Assembly (NCBI GenBank): GCA_002492465.1
Contig: DKYT01000004.1
Coordinates: 131,019-170,039 of the forward strand
DNA: 39,021 bases
Source: Lachnospiraceae bacterium UBA7093
GTDB lineage: Bacteria; Bacillota; Clostridia; Lachnospirales; Lachnospiraceae
Direction of reading: 5' to 3'
The notes beneath the pieces are model-generated. The model worked only from the letters and a program-made list of their open reading frames with translations, searched no databases and was not told the origin of the DNA. Shown here one piece after another: positions 1 through 8,402 of the stretch (positions are counted from its first letter, which is position 1; each line of letters begins with the position of its first letter). Made by a program: the position numbers and the translations under genes.

Positions 1-1
1 A

Positions 2-535
2 CCCACAGCAAAGCCGACGGCGGTACCCACAGCGAAACCAACAGCAAAGCCAACGACGGTGCCCACGCTAAAGCCGACGGCGGTACCTACGGCGAAACCA
101 ACAGCAAAGCCGACAGCGGTGCCAACGGCGGTGCCAACGCTAAAGCCCACGGCGGTGCCTACTCCCAAACCGACAGAAAAACCGGAGGAAGAGACTGGAA
201 TGCCTACCACAGAGCCAGTCTTAAGTCCTACAAGTAAACCTACAGAAAGACCCGTGGCAGCAGCTACGGAGAAACCAGTGGCAACACCAAAGCCAGCGGT
301 GGTGCCAACACTAAAGCCAACGGAAAAGCCTATGGCGGTGCCTACAGCGATGCCTACTGTAAAGCCAACGGCAGCGCCCACGTTAAAACCAACGGCGGCA
401 CCTACGTTAAGACCAACAGCGGCACCTACGCTCAAGCCAACAGCGATGCCCACGGCAGCACCTACGCCAAAGCCAACGGAAAAGCCTATGGCGTTGCCTA
501 CAGCGGCACCCACAGCAGCGCCTGTTGCTGAAAAT
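2..535 (+). repeat. Pro-Thr codon repeat tract
   Basis: Degenerate short tandem units encode P-T-x-K-P-T-A/P-T-A-V, with ccaacagcaaagcc- and acggcggtgcc-like words recurring in changing order. The tract is interrupted around 185-300 by less regular sequence encoding EEETGMPTTEPVLSPTSKPTERP. The translated motif is better conserved than the DNA, and the reading frame is never lost, so the repeat is maintained as protein. Its full length is unknown because it starts before the window. Confidence 0.85.
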
Positions 536-1396
536 CAGCCGGAGCAGGAAAATAATTCCGCAGCCACATCGGCGGTACAAAATACAGAAGCAGCGGCGGC
601 ATCGACCGCTCCTACAGCGCCCGTGTCAAATGAAGCTTCATTGGCAAATGGAGTTCCATCGAATGGAACGGCGGCAGCGCCGGTAAATGTCCAGGAAAAC
701 ACGAACTCTTCCAGGGTGACAATAGCGGCAGCCACGCCGGAACCGCAAACAGCCGGGGAAAATGAAGATGCGGTTTTAATGACCATAAGCGATACAGGAA
801 CGGTTTACGGGGAAACCCTGAAGAAGATCAAAGAAAAGGGAACGGAAGTTGTTCTGGAAATGAACGATAAAGTAAGCTGGACCATTGACGGCAGTACCAT
901 TGAGAGCGATAATCCGGAGGACGTTGATCTGGGGGTTAAGCTTGGAAGCAGCCGTATACCCAGAAGGTTGTTAAGTGCTTTTGTACAGGATGAAAAGTAT
1001 GTGGAAATGTCCTTGAATTATGATGGCACTTTTGGATTTACAGCACATCTGTCCCTGCAGCTTGACCAGGCTCTGCCCGGGCAGTATGCAAACCTGTTCT
1101 ATTATAATGAAGAGGAAATGACCTTTGAGTTTATGTGTGCATCTCTGGTGAGCAGTACAAGTCAGGTGAATTATGATTTTAAACATGCTTCCGACTATGT
1201 GATCATCATCAGCGATAACACCAGGGAAAATCTTCTGGCGGAACGGACGCAGGAGCTGGAGGAGGCAAAGGAAGCTTTGAGTGCAACGGAAGAATTACCG
1301 GCGGAGGAACCCAGTAAAGCGGCGGGGATTATTGCATTAATTCTTCTTGGAAGTATTGCGCTGGGAATCGGAGCTTACCTGATTATGAAAAAGTGA
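2..1396 (+). CDS. Pro/Thr-repeat surface protein, 5' end missing
   Basis: This is the C-terminal part of a larger protein; the open frame runs through the window's left edge, so the true start is outside. The first ~175 codons are a low-complexity stalk of PTxKPTA/PTAVPTA units. A Ser/Ala/Thr-rich spacer follows, then a folded region of about 130 residues (nt ~770-1215, beginning around VLMTISDTGTVYGETL) that I cannot name. The end is an acidic helical stretch (ELEEAKEAL), a hydrophobic segment IIALILLGSIALGIGAYLI and a short Lys tail. The topology fits a membrane-anchored protein whose repeat stalk spans the wall; no LPxTG signal is present. Stalks of this type are known in Clostridia surface proteins; the ligand is unknown. 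Start codons inside the repeat, such as GTG at 59, lack a ribosome binding site and are not credible. Confidence 0.8.
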   Translation, partial: PTAKPTAVPTAKPTAKPTTVPTLKPTAVPTAKPTAKPTAVPTAVPTLKPTAVPTPKPTEKPEEETGMPTTEPVLSPTSKPTERPVAAATEKPVATPKPAVVPTLKPTEKPMAVPTAMPTVKPTAAPTLKPTAAPTLRPTAAPTLKPTAMPTAAPTPKPTEKPMALPTAAPTAAPVAENQPEQENNSAATSAVQNTEAAAASTAPTAPVSNEASLANGVPSNGTAAAPVNVQENTNSSRVTIAAATPEPQTAGENEDAVLMTISDTGTVYGETLKKIKEKGTEVVLEMNDKVSWTIDGSTIESDNPEDVDLGVKLGSSRIPRRLLSAFVQDEKYVEMSLNYDGTFGFTAHLSLQLDQALPGQYANLFYYNEEEMTFEFMCASLVSSTSQVNYDFKHASDYVIIISDNTRENLLAERTQELEEAKEALSATEELPAEEPSKAAGIIALILLGSIALGIGAYLIMKK

Positions 1397-1437
1397 TATG
1401 GGTACTACAATTTGAGACTCTGACATGGAGGAACATA

Positions 1438-1911
1438 ATGAGAAGAGCGGACAGAGAAATCAGGAAATTTGAGGAAATTGTGAAGGTAATGGAAAAGTGT
1501 GAGATATGCAGGCTTGCGCTTTACGATGAACCATACCCCTACATTTTGCCTTTGAATTTTGGCATGGAAGTGCAGGAGGGAACAATCGTCCTTTATTTCC
1601 ACGGCGCTCTGGAGGGGAAAAAGTACGATCTGATTGCCCGTAACAATCATGCCGCCTTTGAGATGGACTGTGATACCCAATTGCTGACCATTCTGGAAGA
1701 TGGAAACTGTACCATGAATTATGAGAGCGTGATCGGTCAGGGAATCGTGGAGATCGTGCCGGATGAGGAAAAGGTGCGGGCGCTGGATATTTTAATGGCG
1801 CATTATCATGAGGAAGATTTTCCCTACAACAAGGCGGTGATACCGCGAACAAAGGTTTTCAAATTGACGGTAGAGTCCTGTACCGGTAAGAGACGTATGA
1901 AAATGAAATAG
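1438..1911 (+). CDS. Pyridoxamine 5'-phosphate oxidase-like flavin-binding protein (NimA-like)
   Basis: 157 residues. The start MRRADREIRKFEEI follows GGAGG with good spacing; an upstream in-frame GTG at 1393 overlaps the previous gene and has no ribosome binding site. The pattern CEICRLALYDEPYPYILPLNFG, then a beta-strand with YFHGALEGKKYDLI and FEMDCDTQLL, is typical of the split-barrel FMN-binding family that includes 5-nitroimidazole resistance protein NimA and related proteins of Clostridia. Such proteins bind FMN or haem and are usually cytoplasmic; most lack a proven reaction. The C-terminus VFKLTVESCTGKRRMKMK fits the family. Family membership is well supported by the sequence pattern; drug reduction is possible but not shown. 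Confidence 0.8.
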   Translation: MRRADREIRKFEEIVKVMEKCEICRLALYDEPYPYILPLNFGMEVQEGTIVLYFHGALEGKKYDLIARNNHAAFEMDCDTQLLTILEDGNCTMNYESVIGQGIVEIVPDEEKVRALDILMAHYHEEDFPYNKAVIPRTKVFKLTVESCTGKRRMKMK

Positions 1912-1924
1912 AGGATCGGAGAAA

Positions 1925-3004
1925 GTGTTTAAAAAGAAAAAAACGGATGACAGCAGAATGAGACGATATCGTTTCTCGTTGCTTTTGCCGGCGATGCTTC
2001 TTTTGCTTTCCTGTCAGAATCCTTCCGCCGGAACAGGGCAGAATAGGCAGGCGGAAGAGTCCGGGGAAAATGGAGCTTCAAAATCAGGGGAATTGCAGGT
2101 GCATTTTATAGATGTAGGACAGAGTGACGCATCTTTGATCCTATGTGAAGGGCATGCCATGTTGTTTGATACAGGGGAGAATGGGACGTCTCCCCTGCTT
2201 CAATTTTATCTCATGGAGATGGGTGTGGAAAAACTGGATTATGTGATAGGCAGTCATCCGGAGGCGGATCATATCGGAGGCATGGATGCGATTCTTTTAA
2301 AATATGATTGCGGAACAGTTATGCTCCCGGAGATTTCGCCGGATACGGCGTCTTACAGGGATGTACAGGAGGCAATGGAGCGGCGGGGCGTTACAAGGGT
2401 GTCGCCCGAACCTGGGGAACAGTATCCGTTGGGAGGCGCTTTCTTTACGATTATTGCGCCGAACCGGGATTACGGAGAGAATATGAATAATGCCTCCATT
2501 GGCATAAAGCTGGTTTACGGAGAGAATGCCTTTATTTTTACAGGGGATGGGGAACGGGAAGCGGAAGAGGATATGTTAAAAAACGGTATACCCTTAAATG
2601 CCGACGTGCTTCAGGCAGGGCATCATGGCAGCAGCGACGCGTCCACTGAGGCGTTTGTGGAGGCAGTATCGCCCCGGTATGCAGTAATCAGCTGTGGAAA
2701 AGATAATGCGTACGGGCATCCTCACAGGGAAACCCTGGAAACCTTTCAGGAGGCAGGGGTGGAAGTATTCCGCACAGACCTGCAGGGAAATATTGTTGCC
2801 CTGTCAGACGGAAGAAATCTGACCTGGCATTTTAATCCGGCGCCTTCCTGGGATGAAATATACTATGTGGGTAATAAGAGTAACGGAAAGCTGCATGTAT
2901 CAACCTGTTTATCTCTGCCTAAGGAATGGAATCAGATTATATTTTCATCCAGAGAAGAGGCGGTCAGGGCTGGATTTTCGGATTTATGCGGCGGCTGTTT
3001 TTAA
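1925..3004 (+). CDS. ComEC/Rec2-like metallo-beta-lactamase-fold lipoprotein with Ada-like zinc tail
   Basis: 359 residues. The start is GTG with GGAG just upstream; the internal ATG at 1958 lacks a ribosome binding site. Lys/Arg-rich N-terminus, hydrophobic stretch and LLLS-Cys30 form a lipobox, so the protein is probably anchored outside the membrane. VHFIDVGQSDASLI and the metal motif SHPEADHIGG match the hydrolase domain of the ComEC family; the second position of HxHxDH is Glu here. Further ligand regions are FTGDGE and QAGHHGSSDAS. The last ~45 residues (YYVGNKSNGKLHVSTC...LCGGCF) look like the Ada-type small metal-binding domain that often follows this hydrolase in Clostridia. No ComEC transmembrane channel is present, so this is a stand-alone secreted enzyme, likely a nuclease or phosphodiesterase by family analogy. 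Confidence 0.83.
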   Translation: MFKKKKTDDSRMRRYRFSLLLPAMLLLLSCQNPSAGTGQNRQAEESGENGASKSGELQVHFIDVGQSDASLILCEGHAMLFDTGENGTSPLLQFYLMEMGVEKLDYVIGSHPEADHIGGMDAILLKYDCGTVMLPEISPDTASYRDVQEAMERRGVTRVSPEPGEQYPLGGAFFTIIAPNRDYGENMNNASIGIKLVYGENAFIFTGDGEREAEEDMLKNGIPLNADVLQAGHHGSSDASTEAFVEAVSPRYAVISCGKDNAYGHPHRETLETFQEAGVEVFRTDLQGNIVALSDGRNLTWHFNPAPSWDEIYYVGNKSNGKLHVSTCLSLPKEWNQIIFSSREEAVRAGFSDLCGGCF

Positions 3005-3009
3005 TGCTG

Positions 3010-3034
3010 AGTGGATCAGTGCGCTTGAGCCACT
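3010..3034. terminator. Weak convergent hairpin, no T-run
   Basis: AGTGG pairs with CCACT, with an inner TCA/TGA pairing, between two convergent genes and overlapping the stop of the minus-strand HAD gene. No run of T follows on either strand, so a terminator role is only suggested by position. Confidence 0.25.
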
Positions 3035-3675
3035 GCCAGGAAATCCTGTAGTTCCAGTAAATTTTGAAATTGTCTGAAGATCATCTGCCTAAGCTCCTCG
3101 TCGGGGGCAATCAGGTCGGGGACCATAAGAGTAGCCATACCCGCCTGATAAGCGGAGCGTATTCCGTTGGGCGAGTCCTCTACCGCATAGCATTGATTGG
3201 GAGAGACGCCCAGCAGCTTTGCGGCGGTTAAGTAAATTTCAGGGTGGGGCTTGCTGTTGGAAACCATATCTCCGCCTACCACGACGTGGAAATAATCCAG
3301 CAGCCCAATACTTTTCATCTCTTCCCGCACAACAGCCTCCCTGGTGGAGGAGGCAAGCCCGATCTGGTAATGGTTTTCCTTTAGAAAATGAAACAACTGA
3401 TAAGTTCCCGGTTTTACCGGAAGCCCATTGGCGTTTATCTCATCGTGAAAACGCCGGGACACCATACTGGTATACTTACGGTATGGAAAATCTTCTCCGT
3501 ATATCCTATGAAAAAGCGTTTCCGTTTCGTGGGAGTTAATACCAATGCACTGCATCAGCGTTTCCTCTATATCCGGTATATGAAATTCTGCGGCGACATC
3601 CTTCCACTTGGAGATGATCATGCGCTCTGAATCAATTAAAGTTCCATCCATATCAAAAATAATATGCTTGATCAT
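3016..3675 (-). CDS. HAD-superfamily phosphatase (beta-phosphoglucomutase-like subfamily)
   Basis: 219 residues. MIKHIIFDMDGTLID was chosen as start because GAGG lies a few bases upstream; another ATG four codons earlier has its purine tract too close. HAD motif I is FDMDGT (nucleophile Asp8, acid/base Asp10), motif II is LASST, the conserved Lys region is SNSKPHPEIY, and motif IV is VEDSPNG. The helical cap between motifs I and II (SKWKDVAAEF...FHDEINANG) is that of the phosphoglucomutase/phosphoglycolate-type HAD proteins. Substrate cannot be assigned; sugar phosphates or other small phosphate esters are likely. It is convergent with the preceding gene and divergent from the PHP gene, with its own candidate promoter at 3750-3778. 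Confidence 0.85.
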   Translation of the reverse strand: MIKHIIFDMDGTLIDSERMIISKWKDVAAEFHIPDIEETLMQCIGINSHETETLFHRIYGEDFPYRKYTSMVSRRFHDEINANGLPVKPGTYQLFHFLKENHYQIGLASSTREAVVREEMKSIGLLDYFHVVVGGDMVSNSKPHPEIYLTAAKLLGVSPNQCYAVEDSPNGIRSAYQAGMATLMVPDLIAPDEELRQMIFRQFQNLLELQDFLAVAQAH

Positions 3676-3721
3676 TTTTCCTCTCATTCCGCCGCGTAAG
3701 CGGCCTTGTAATAAATGCCAT

Positions 3722-3741
3722 TTCCAGGCACCGACCTGGAA
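3722..3741 (-). promoter_or_regulatory. Inverted repeat in HAD gene leader
   Basis: TTCCAGG and CCTGGAA (7-bp perfect arms, 6-base gap) lie directly downstream of the minus-strand -10 box, at about +2 to +21 of the HAD gene transcript. It could be an operator or a leader stem-loop. A second small hairpin (GCCGC/GCGGC, 3691-3704) lies closer to the start codon. Confidence 0.5.
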
Positions 3742-3749
3742 CCTAATAT

Positions 3750-3778
3750 ATTATAGGCTGTTTCTTGTAGGAAGGCAA
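3750..3778 (-). promoter_or_regulatory. Sigma-A-type promoter of HAD gene
   Basis: On the minus strand TTGCCT and TATAAT are separated by exactly 17 bases, about 75 bases upstream of the chosen start. The -10 is a perfect consensus match. Confidence 0.7.
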
Positions 3779-3791
3779 GAATCCCCTACAA
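3765..3791. promoter_or_regulatory. Inverted repeat between divergent promoters
   Basis: TTGTAGG (3765-3771) and CCTACAA (3785-3791) form perfect 7-bp arms with a 13-base gap. They cover the -35 region of the minus-strand promoter and abut that of the plus-strand promoter, a position where one regulator could control both directions. Confidence 0.5.
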
Positions 3792-3815
3792 AATTCTCAA
3801 AGCCTGTAGTATAAT
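3787..3815 (+). promoter_or_regulatory. Promoter of PHP-sbcDC operon
   Basis: A perfect TATAAT at 3810-3815 lies 40 bases before the chosen PHP start. The -35 17 bases upstream (TACAAA) is poor, suggesting dependence on an activator or low basal activity. Initiation near 3822 would exclude the earlier in-frame GTG at 3820 as start codon. Confidence 0.55.
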
Positions 3816-3855
3816 AACCGTGGAAAGACAAGAAGAAAAGACAAAGAGGAAATGT

Positions 3856-4605
3856 ATGATGCTGCGAGAAGATTATCCATATTTATACGAAACCCACATG
3901 CATACCAGCGAGAGCAGCGCCTGCGCCCGTAACACCGGAGAAGAAATGGCGAAAGCTGCAAAGGAGGCGGGCTATACAGGCGTTATTATTACCAATCACA
4001 ATTGGTATGGAAACAACTGTATCGACTCTGCCCTGCCCTGGGAGGAATGGATCCGGGAATTTTGCAAAGGTTATGAAAATGCAAGGAGCTGGGGAGAAAA
4101 GAACGGTTTGGATGTGTTTTTTGGCTATGAATCCGGTTACAATGGCACGGAATTTCTGATCTATGGCGTGGACATGCAATGGCTGATTGACCACCCCCAG
4201 ATCAAGGATGCTTCTGTTTCCCGGCAGTATGCGCTGATTCACGAAGCCGGCGGCGTGGTGGTGCATGCCCATCCCTTCCGGGAGGAATACTATATCCCCC
4301 AGATTCGGCTTTTTCCTGAGGATGTGGATGGAGTGGAGGGAATCAATGCCACCCACTCTTCTCATTTGAGTGCCAGCCATAATAAGAAGGAGTTCGACCG
4401 AAAGGCGATTGCTTACGGAAGGGAGCATGGGCGTTTTTTGACGGCTGGCTCCGATGTGCACACCACCCGGCTTTTGGGAGGAGGCATGGCGTTTAAAAGA
4501 AGGCTTGCTTCCATAGAGGATTTTTGCCGGGCGCTTTTAGAGGGGGAGGACTATCTTCTTACAAACGGCGACCAATGGTTTGACAAAACAGGGGAACCTA
4601 TATGA
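3856..4605 (+). CDS. PHP-domain metal-dependent phosphoesterase
   Basis: 249 residues, starting at tandem ATG codons behind AGAGGA; an in-frame GTG at 3820 lies before the likely transcription start. PHP metal-ligand motifs are visible in order: ETHMHTSESS (HxH), IITNHNW, FFGYES, VVHAHPFRE and GSDVHTT. These bind two or three metal ions and hydrolyse phosphoester bonds in relatives such as histidinol phosphatase, the polymerase PHP domain and nucleoside 3',5'-bisphosphate phosphatases. No polymerase or other extra domain is attached. The stop overlaps the sbcD start (ATGA), so it is translationally coupled to the SbcCD nuclease; a role in trimming phosphates or nucleotides during DNA end repair is an inference from that context. 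Confidence 0.85.
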   Translation: MMLREDYPYLYETHMHTSESSACARNTGEEMAKAAKEAGYTGVIITNHNWYGNNCIDSALPWEEWIREFCKGYENARSWGEKNGLDVFFGYESGYNGTEFLIYGVDMQWLIDHPQIKDASVSRQYALIHEAGGVVVHAHPFREEYYIPQIRLFPEDVDGVEGINATHSSHLSASHNKKEFDRKAIAYGREHGRFLTAGSDVHTTRLLGGGMAFKRRLASIEDFCRALLEGEDYLLTNGDQWFDKTGEPI

Positions 4606-5777
4606 AGTTTTTACATATTGCAGACCTACACATTGGAAAGATCGTGAATGATTTTTCCATGCTGGAGGATCAGAAATTTATACTGGATCAAATCAGCGGC
4701 ATTGCCGGGGCAAATCAGGTGGATGCCGTGGTGATTGCAGGGGATGTTTACGACCGCGTTATTCCCCCGGGGGAGGCGGTTACCCTTCTGGATCATTTTT
4801 TAAATACATTGACTGATTTGGATATACAGGTCATTATGATCAGCGGAAATCATGACTCGCCGGAGCGGTTGAGCTTTGGAGAAAATCTCTTTTCCAGGCA
4901 GGGGGTTCATATAGCAGGGATACAGAAGGAGGAGCTGACTAAGGTGGTCATAAAGGAAACGACATGTGTGACAGAATTCCTGCTGCTGCCTTTTGTGAAG
5001 CCCTCTCAGCTGGGGGTGAGAACCAGCGATGAGGCGGTGGAATGCCTGATTGAGAAATATTGGCAGGAGGAAAACCGGGAGGAGAAGAAGAACCCGGTTC
5101 GAAAGAACCGGGTTCTGGTAACCCATTTTTTTGTAACCTGTGGAGGAAAAGAGCCGGAACTGTCCGACAGCGAGACCACCATCCATGTGGGGGGACTGGA
5201 CAATGTGGACGCGTCCCGGTTCCAGGGGTTTGACTATGTTGCCCTGGGGCATATTCACAAGCCCCAGCAGACGGGAGCGCTTCCGGTGTGGTATGCAGGC
5301 TCACCACTTGCCTATTCTTTTGGAGAAGCCGGGCAGACAAAGAAAGCGCTGTTGGTTTCCCTGGGAGAGGAGGGACTTTCGGAGGTAAAGGAACTTTCCC
5401 TGCGCCCCTTGCGGGAAATGAGAAAGCTGAAGGGAACCCTGAATGAATTGATGGAAAGCGCCGGAGAAGGTTCTGTAAGCGGGAATCCAGGACGGGAGGA
5501 TTATATTCAGGCAATCCTGACGGATCAGGGAGAATTGATCGATCCCATCGGAACCCTCAGAAGTGTATATCCCAATGTGATGCAGATTGTGCGGGAAGAA
5601 GAGAAAACTGCTGGAAAGGATATGCCGGGGACAGGGAAAAGCAGGAGGCATAGGGGAAAGAAGGATGCGCTGCCGCTGTTTGAGGCATTCTATCAGGAGG
5701 TACGGGAAGCGGAGCTTTCGGAAGAGGGAAAAGAGATCGTGACGGATCTGATCAAAGAGTTGGAAGGAAACGAGTAG
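4602..5777 (+). CDS. sbcD: Exonuclease SbcCD, nuclease subunit SbcD
   Basis: 391 residues, normal length for the Mre11-like subunit. The five phosphoesterase motifs are present: ADLHIGK (Asp8, His10), IAGDVYDR, ISGNHDSPERL, VLVTHFF and ALGHIHKPQ. With SbcC it forms an ATP-dependent double-strand exonuclease and hairpin endonuclease that opens cruciforms and protein-blocked DNA ends. The region after residue ~280 (RPLREMRKLKG...YIQAILTDQGELIDPIGTLRSVYPNVMQI) is the capping domain, with a basic, probably flexible stretch (GTGKSRRHRGKKDA) before the final helix that contacts SbcC. Start overlaps the PHP stop; the sbcC start is three bases after the stop. Confidence 0.97.
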   Translation: MKFLHIADLHIGKIVNDFSMLEDQKFILDQISGIAGANQVDAVVIAGDVYDRVIPPGEAVTLLDHFLNTLTDLDIQVIMISGNHDSPERLSFGENLFSRQGVHIAGIQKEELTKVVIKETTCVTEFLLLPFVKPSQLGVRTSDEAVECLIEKYWQEENREEKKNPVRKNRVLVTHFFVTCGGKEPELSDSETTIHVGGLDNVDASRFQGFDYVALGHIHKPQQTGALPVWYAGSPLAYSFGEAGQTKKALLVSLGEEGLSEVKELSLRPLREMRKLKGTLNELMESAGEGSVSGNPGREDYIQAILTDQGELIDPIGTLRSVYPNVMQIVREEEKTAGKDMPGTGKSRRHRGKKDALPLFEAFYQEVREAELSEEGKEIVTDLIKELEGNE

Positions 5778-5780
5778 CCT

Positions 5781-8402
5781 ATGAAACCTGTCAGATTGAC
5801 TCTGTGCGGATGGGGTCCTTATAAGGGAAAACAGGAAATAGATTTTACAGGCTTTCACGAAAGAGGTCTCTTTTTGATTACGGGGCCTACGGGAGCGGGG
5901 AAGACCACCGTTTTTGATGCCATTGCCTATGCTCTTTATGGAAATATGAGCGGGGGAATGCGGGAAAAGAACAGCGTGCGCAGCGACTTTGCCGACGGGG
6001 ATACGCCCACTTATGTGGAGTTTGTGATGACCCATGAAGGGAAAACCTATACCATATACAGAAATCCCGAATATATGCGTCCAAGGAAGCGTAAGGCGTC
6101 TTCCAAAGAGGGAAAAGCGGCGGAGCAGTTTACAAAAGAAAAGGAAAGAGCGGTGTTCACGGATTGGGAAGGAAAATCGGTGGAGGGCGGCAGCGAAGTG
6201 TCACGGAGGGTGCAGGAGCTTTTAAAGTTGGACTATCGTCAGTTCAAACAACTCTCCATGATCGCCCAGGGAGAGTTTTCACGGCTTTTGTCAGCGCCGC
6301 CTTCCGAGAAGACAAAAATTTTCCGGGAAATATTTGGAACCGACCTGTACGAGAAGATTGCAGTTTCTCTAAAGGGAAAATCCGGCGGCATTTACAGGCA
6401 GGTGATGGAGTGCAGGCATAAAATGGACGAGGATGTGGAAATGCTGATGCGGGACGGCATAGAGCTTGGTGACCCGTCTGGTCATTACTATGAAGAGGTG
6501 TTCCGCAGGCTGAAGGAAGAAAAAAAGAAATTGAGCAGGCAATGCCGTGACAGCAGGGAGGCTTACCAGGAGAAGGATCAGCAGGTGCAGAAGCTTACGG
6601 GAATGCTTGCGGAAAACGAAAGAATGCAGAGTATGCTGGAAAAGCTGGCGCAGGAAAAGGAGAAAAATGCCGCTCTGCTTTTGCGGGAGAAGGAGATCCA
6701 GGAGAAGACGGTTCTGCTCCGGATCCAGGAGAAGGCTGCCGCTTTAAGGGAAGCGGAAGTGAAACTGTCGGCGGCGATAGAACGGAGTGTCAGCCTGGAA
6801 AAGGAACTGATGTCAGGTAAGAAAGAGATAGAAAAACTGGAGTGTCAGAATGACGAGGATGCCCCTGTTTTTGCGGCACAGGAGGAGATTGCTGCCGCTT
6901 ATGAGGAGGAAAAAAGACGGCAGGAAGCGACACGGGAGCTTGACCGTATCAGTCAGGAATGTCTGTCGGAATCGGAAGTGTTATGTAAACTTCAGAGAGA
7001 ATATTTAGAGGCTGAGAAAGAAGAGGAAGAGGCAAAGGTTCTTTATGAGCAGACCGATAAGGCTTATCGCCATGGTATGGCAGGAATCCTGGCGGAAAGC
7101 CTGGAGGAGGGAAAGCCCTGCCCTGTGTGCGGCTCTACAGACCATCCCCGTCCGGCTGCAGAGGACAGGGGACTTCCCACCAAGGAGCAGGTAAAGCGCC
7201 AAAAGGAATGCTATGAGAAAAAGCAGAGAATCGCCATGGAACTTCACGGAAAAACGGTGGCATGTGCGGCAAAGAAAGAAGAGCTGAAAAAGAAGGAGCA
7301 GGAAAGCCGGGAGCGCTGCCGTCTTTTGGAGGAAAACGGCAGTAAGAGAAAGTCTTTTACCGCCCAGTATCTTGCCGCCCACACGCCGGAGGAATTTGAC
7401 CGGCAGATCAGGGAATACCAACAGAGAACGGCGGTATTGAAGGAAAAGCAGAACGTGTTGGAACGGAGAAAAACCGAAGCGGCGGAGAATGAAAACCTTG
7501 TAAAAAAATGTCAGGAGGAATTTGAACGGGGTCTGAAAAATGCTGGATTTTCTTCCATGGAAGCTTATCGGGAGGCTCGCCGGGAGGAGAAGGAGATCTT
7601 AAATCTGCGGGAAGAGATCGAATGCTATGAAAGGGACGTTCATTTAAACAGACAAATGATCGCTCACCTTACGGAGGAGACGGGCAGGACAAAGCTTCAG
7701 GATATAGAGATGGTTAAAGATGCTTTGAAACAGGCGGAGGAAGAGAGAAAGGAACTTTTTGACCAGCAGATCCTTTTGGAAAACCGGCAGAAGAGCGTGG
7801 AAAAGGGAATGGAGTCTCTTCAGGACAAAAGCAGGCGGCTGAAAGGGCTGACGGAGAAATACAGTCTGCTCAAGGATTTAGACGACGCTGCAAATGGAAA
7901 TAATAAGAAAAGGCTGGTTTTTGAGCAGTATGTGCTCGCCGCTTATTTTGAAGATATTCTTCTTGCGGCGAATATCAGGCTGCGGGTGATGAGCAACGGC
8001 AGATATGAGTTGAAAAGAGTAGAGCAGATCAGCGACGGAAGGAGCAAAGATAATCTGGAAATAGAAGTGATGGATTATTATACAGGGAAGTACCGTTCGG
8101 TGAAGACCCTTTCGGGAGGAGAGGCGTTTAAGGCTTCTCTGGCGCTGGCGCTGGGTATGAGCGATGTGGTGCAGTCTGCGAGCGGCGGGCTTAGAGTGGA
8201 GGCGCTGTTTATTGACGAGGGCTTTGGAAGTCTGGACGGCGAATCCATCGAACAGGCATGTCTGACCCTTCAGAGTCTTGTGGAAAAGGACAGACTGATC
8301 GGCATTATTTCTCATGTGCCGGAGCTGGCGGAGAAAATAGGAGATCAGATACAAATTTGTAAAACAAATGCTGGAAGTAGAGCACAGGTTATGTTATCGT
8401 AA
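5781..8402 (+). CDS. sbcC: Exonuclease SbcCD, ATPase subunit SbcC
   Basis: 873 residues, an SMC/Rad50-type ATPase. Walker A is GPTGAGKTT (residues 35-43). Two long heptad-rich arms flank a zinc hook CPVC at 447-450 (within GKPCPVCGSTDHP), which joins two SbcC molecules. The C-terminal half of the ATPase has the signature LSGGEAFKASLALALGMSD near 777 and Walker B ALFIDEGFGSLD near 808, followed by the D-loop and ISHVPELAE. The coiled coil is rather short compared with E. coli SbcC (about 1050 residues) but similar to other short clostridial homologues. It works with SbcD on DNA ends and hairpins in the cytoplasm, and likely shares its transcript. Confidence 0.97.
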   Translation: MKPVRLTLCGWGPYKGKQEIDFTGFHERGLFLITGPTGAGKTTVFDAIAYALYGNMSGGMREKNSVRSDFADGDTPTYVEFVMTHEGKTYTIYRNPEYMRPRKRKASSKEGKAAEQFTKEKERAVFTDWEGKSVEGGSEVSRRVQELLKLDYRQFKQLSMIAQGEFSRLLSAPPSEKTKIFREIFGTDLYEKIAVSLKGKSGGIYRQVMECRHKMDEDVEMLMRDGIELGDPSGHYYEEVFRRLKEEKKKLSRQCRDSREAYQEKDQQVQKLTGMLAENERMQSMLEKLAQEKEKNAALLLREKEIQEKTVLLRIQEKAAALREAEVKLSAAIERSVSLEKELMSGKKEIEKLECQNDEDAPVFAAQEEIAAAYEEEKRRQEATRELDRISQECLSESEVLCKLQREYLEAEKEEEEAKVLYEQTDKAYRHGMAGILAESLEEGKPCPVCGSTDHPRPAAEDRGLPTKEQVKRQKECYEKKQRIAMELHGKTVACAAKKEELKKKEQESRERCRLLEENGSKRKSFTAQYLAAHTPEEFDRQIREYQQRTAVLKEKQNVLERRKTEAAENENLVKKCQEEFERGLKNAGFSSMEAYREARREEKEILNLREEIECYERDVHLNRQMIAHLTEETGRTKLQDIEMVKDALKQAEEERKELFDQQILLENRQKSVEKGMESLQDKSRRLKGLTEKYSLLKDLDDAANGNNKKRLVFEQYVLAAYFEDILLAANIRLRVMSNGRYELKRVEQISDGRSKDNLEIEVMDYYTGKYRSVKTLSGGEAFKASLALALGMSDVVQSASGGLRVEALFIDEGFGSLDGESIEQACLTLQSLVEKDRLIGIISHVPELAEKIGDQIQICKTNAGSRAQVMLS

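Noticed and set aside
2..535. CRISPR-like or non-coding repeat array
   Set aside because: Units are short, irregular and keep one reading frame encoding PTxKPTA, so this is a protein repeat.
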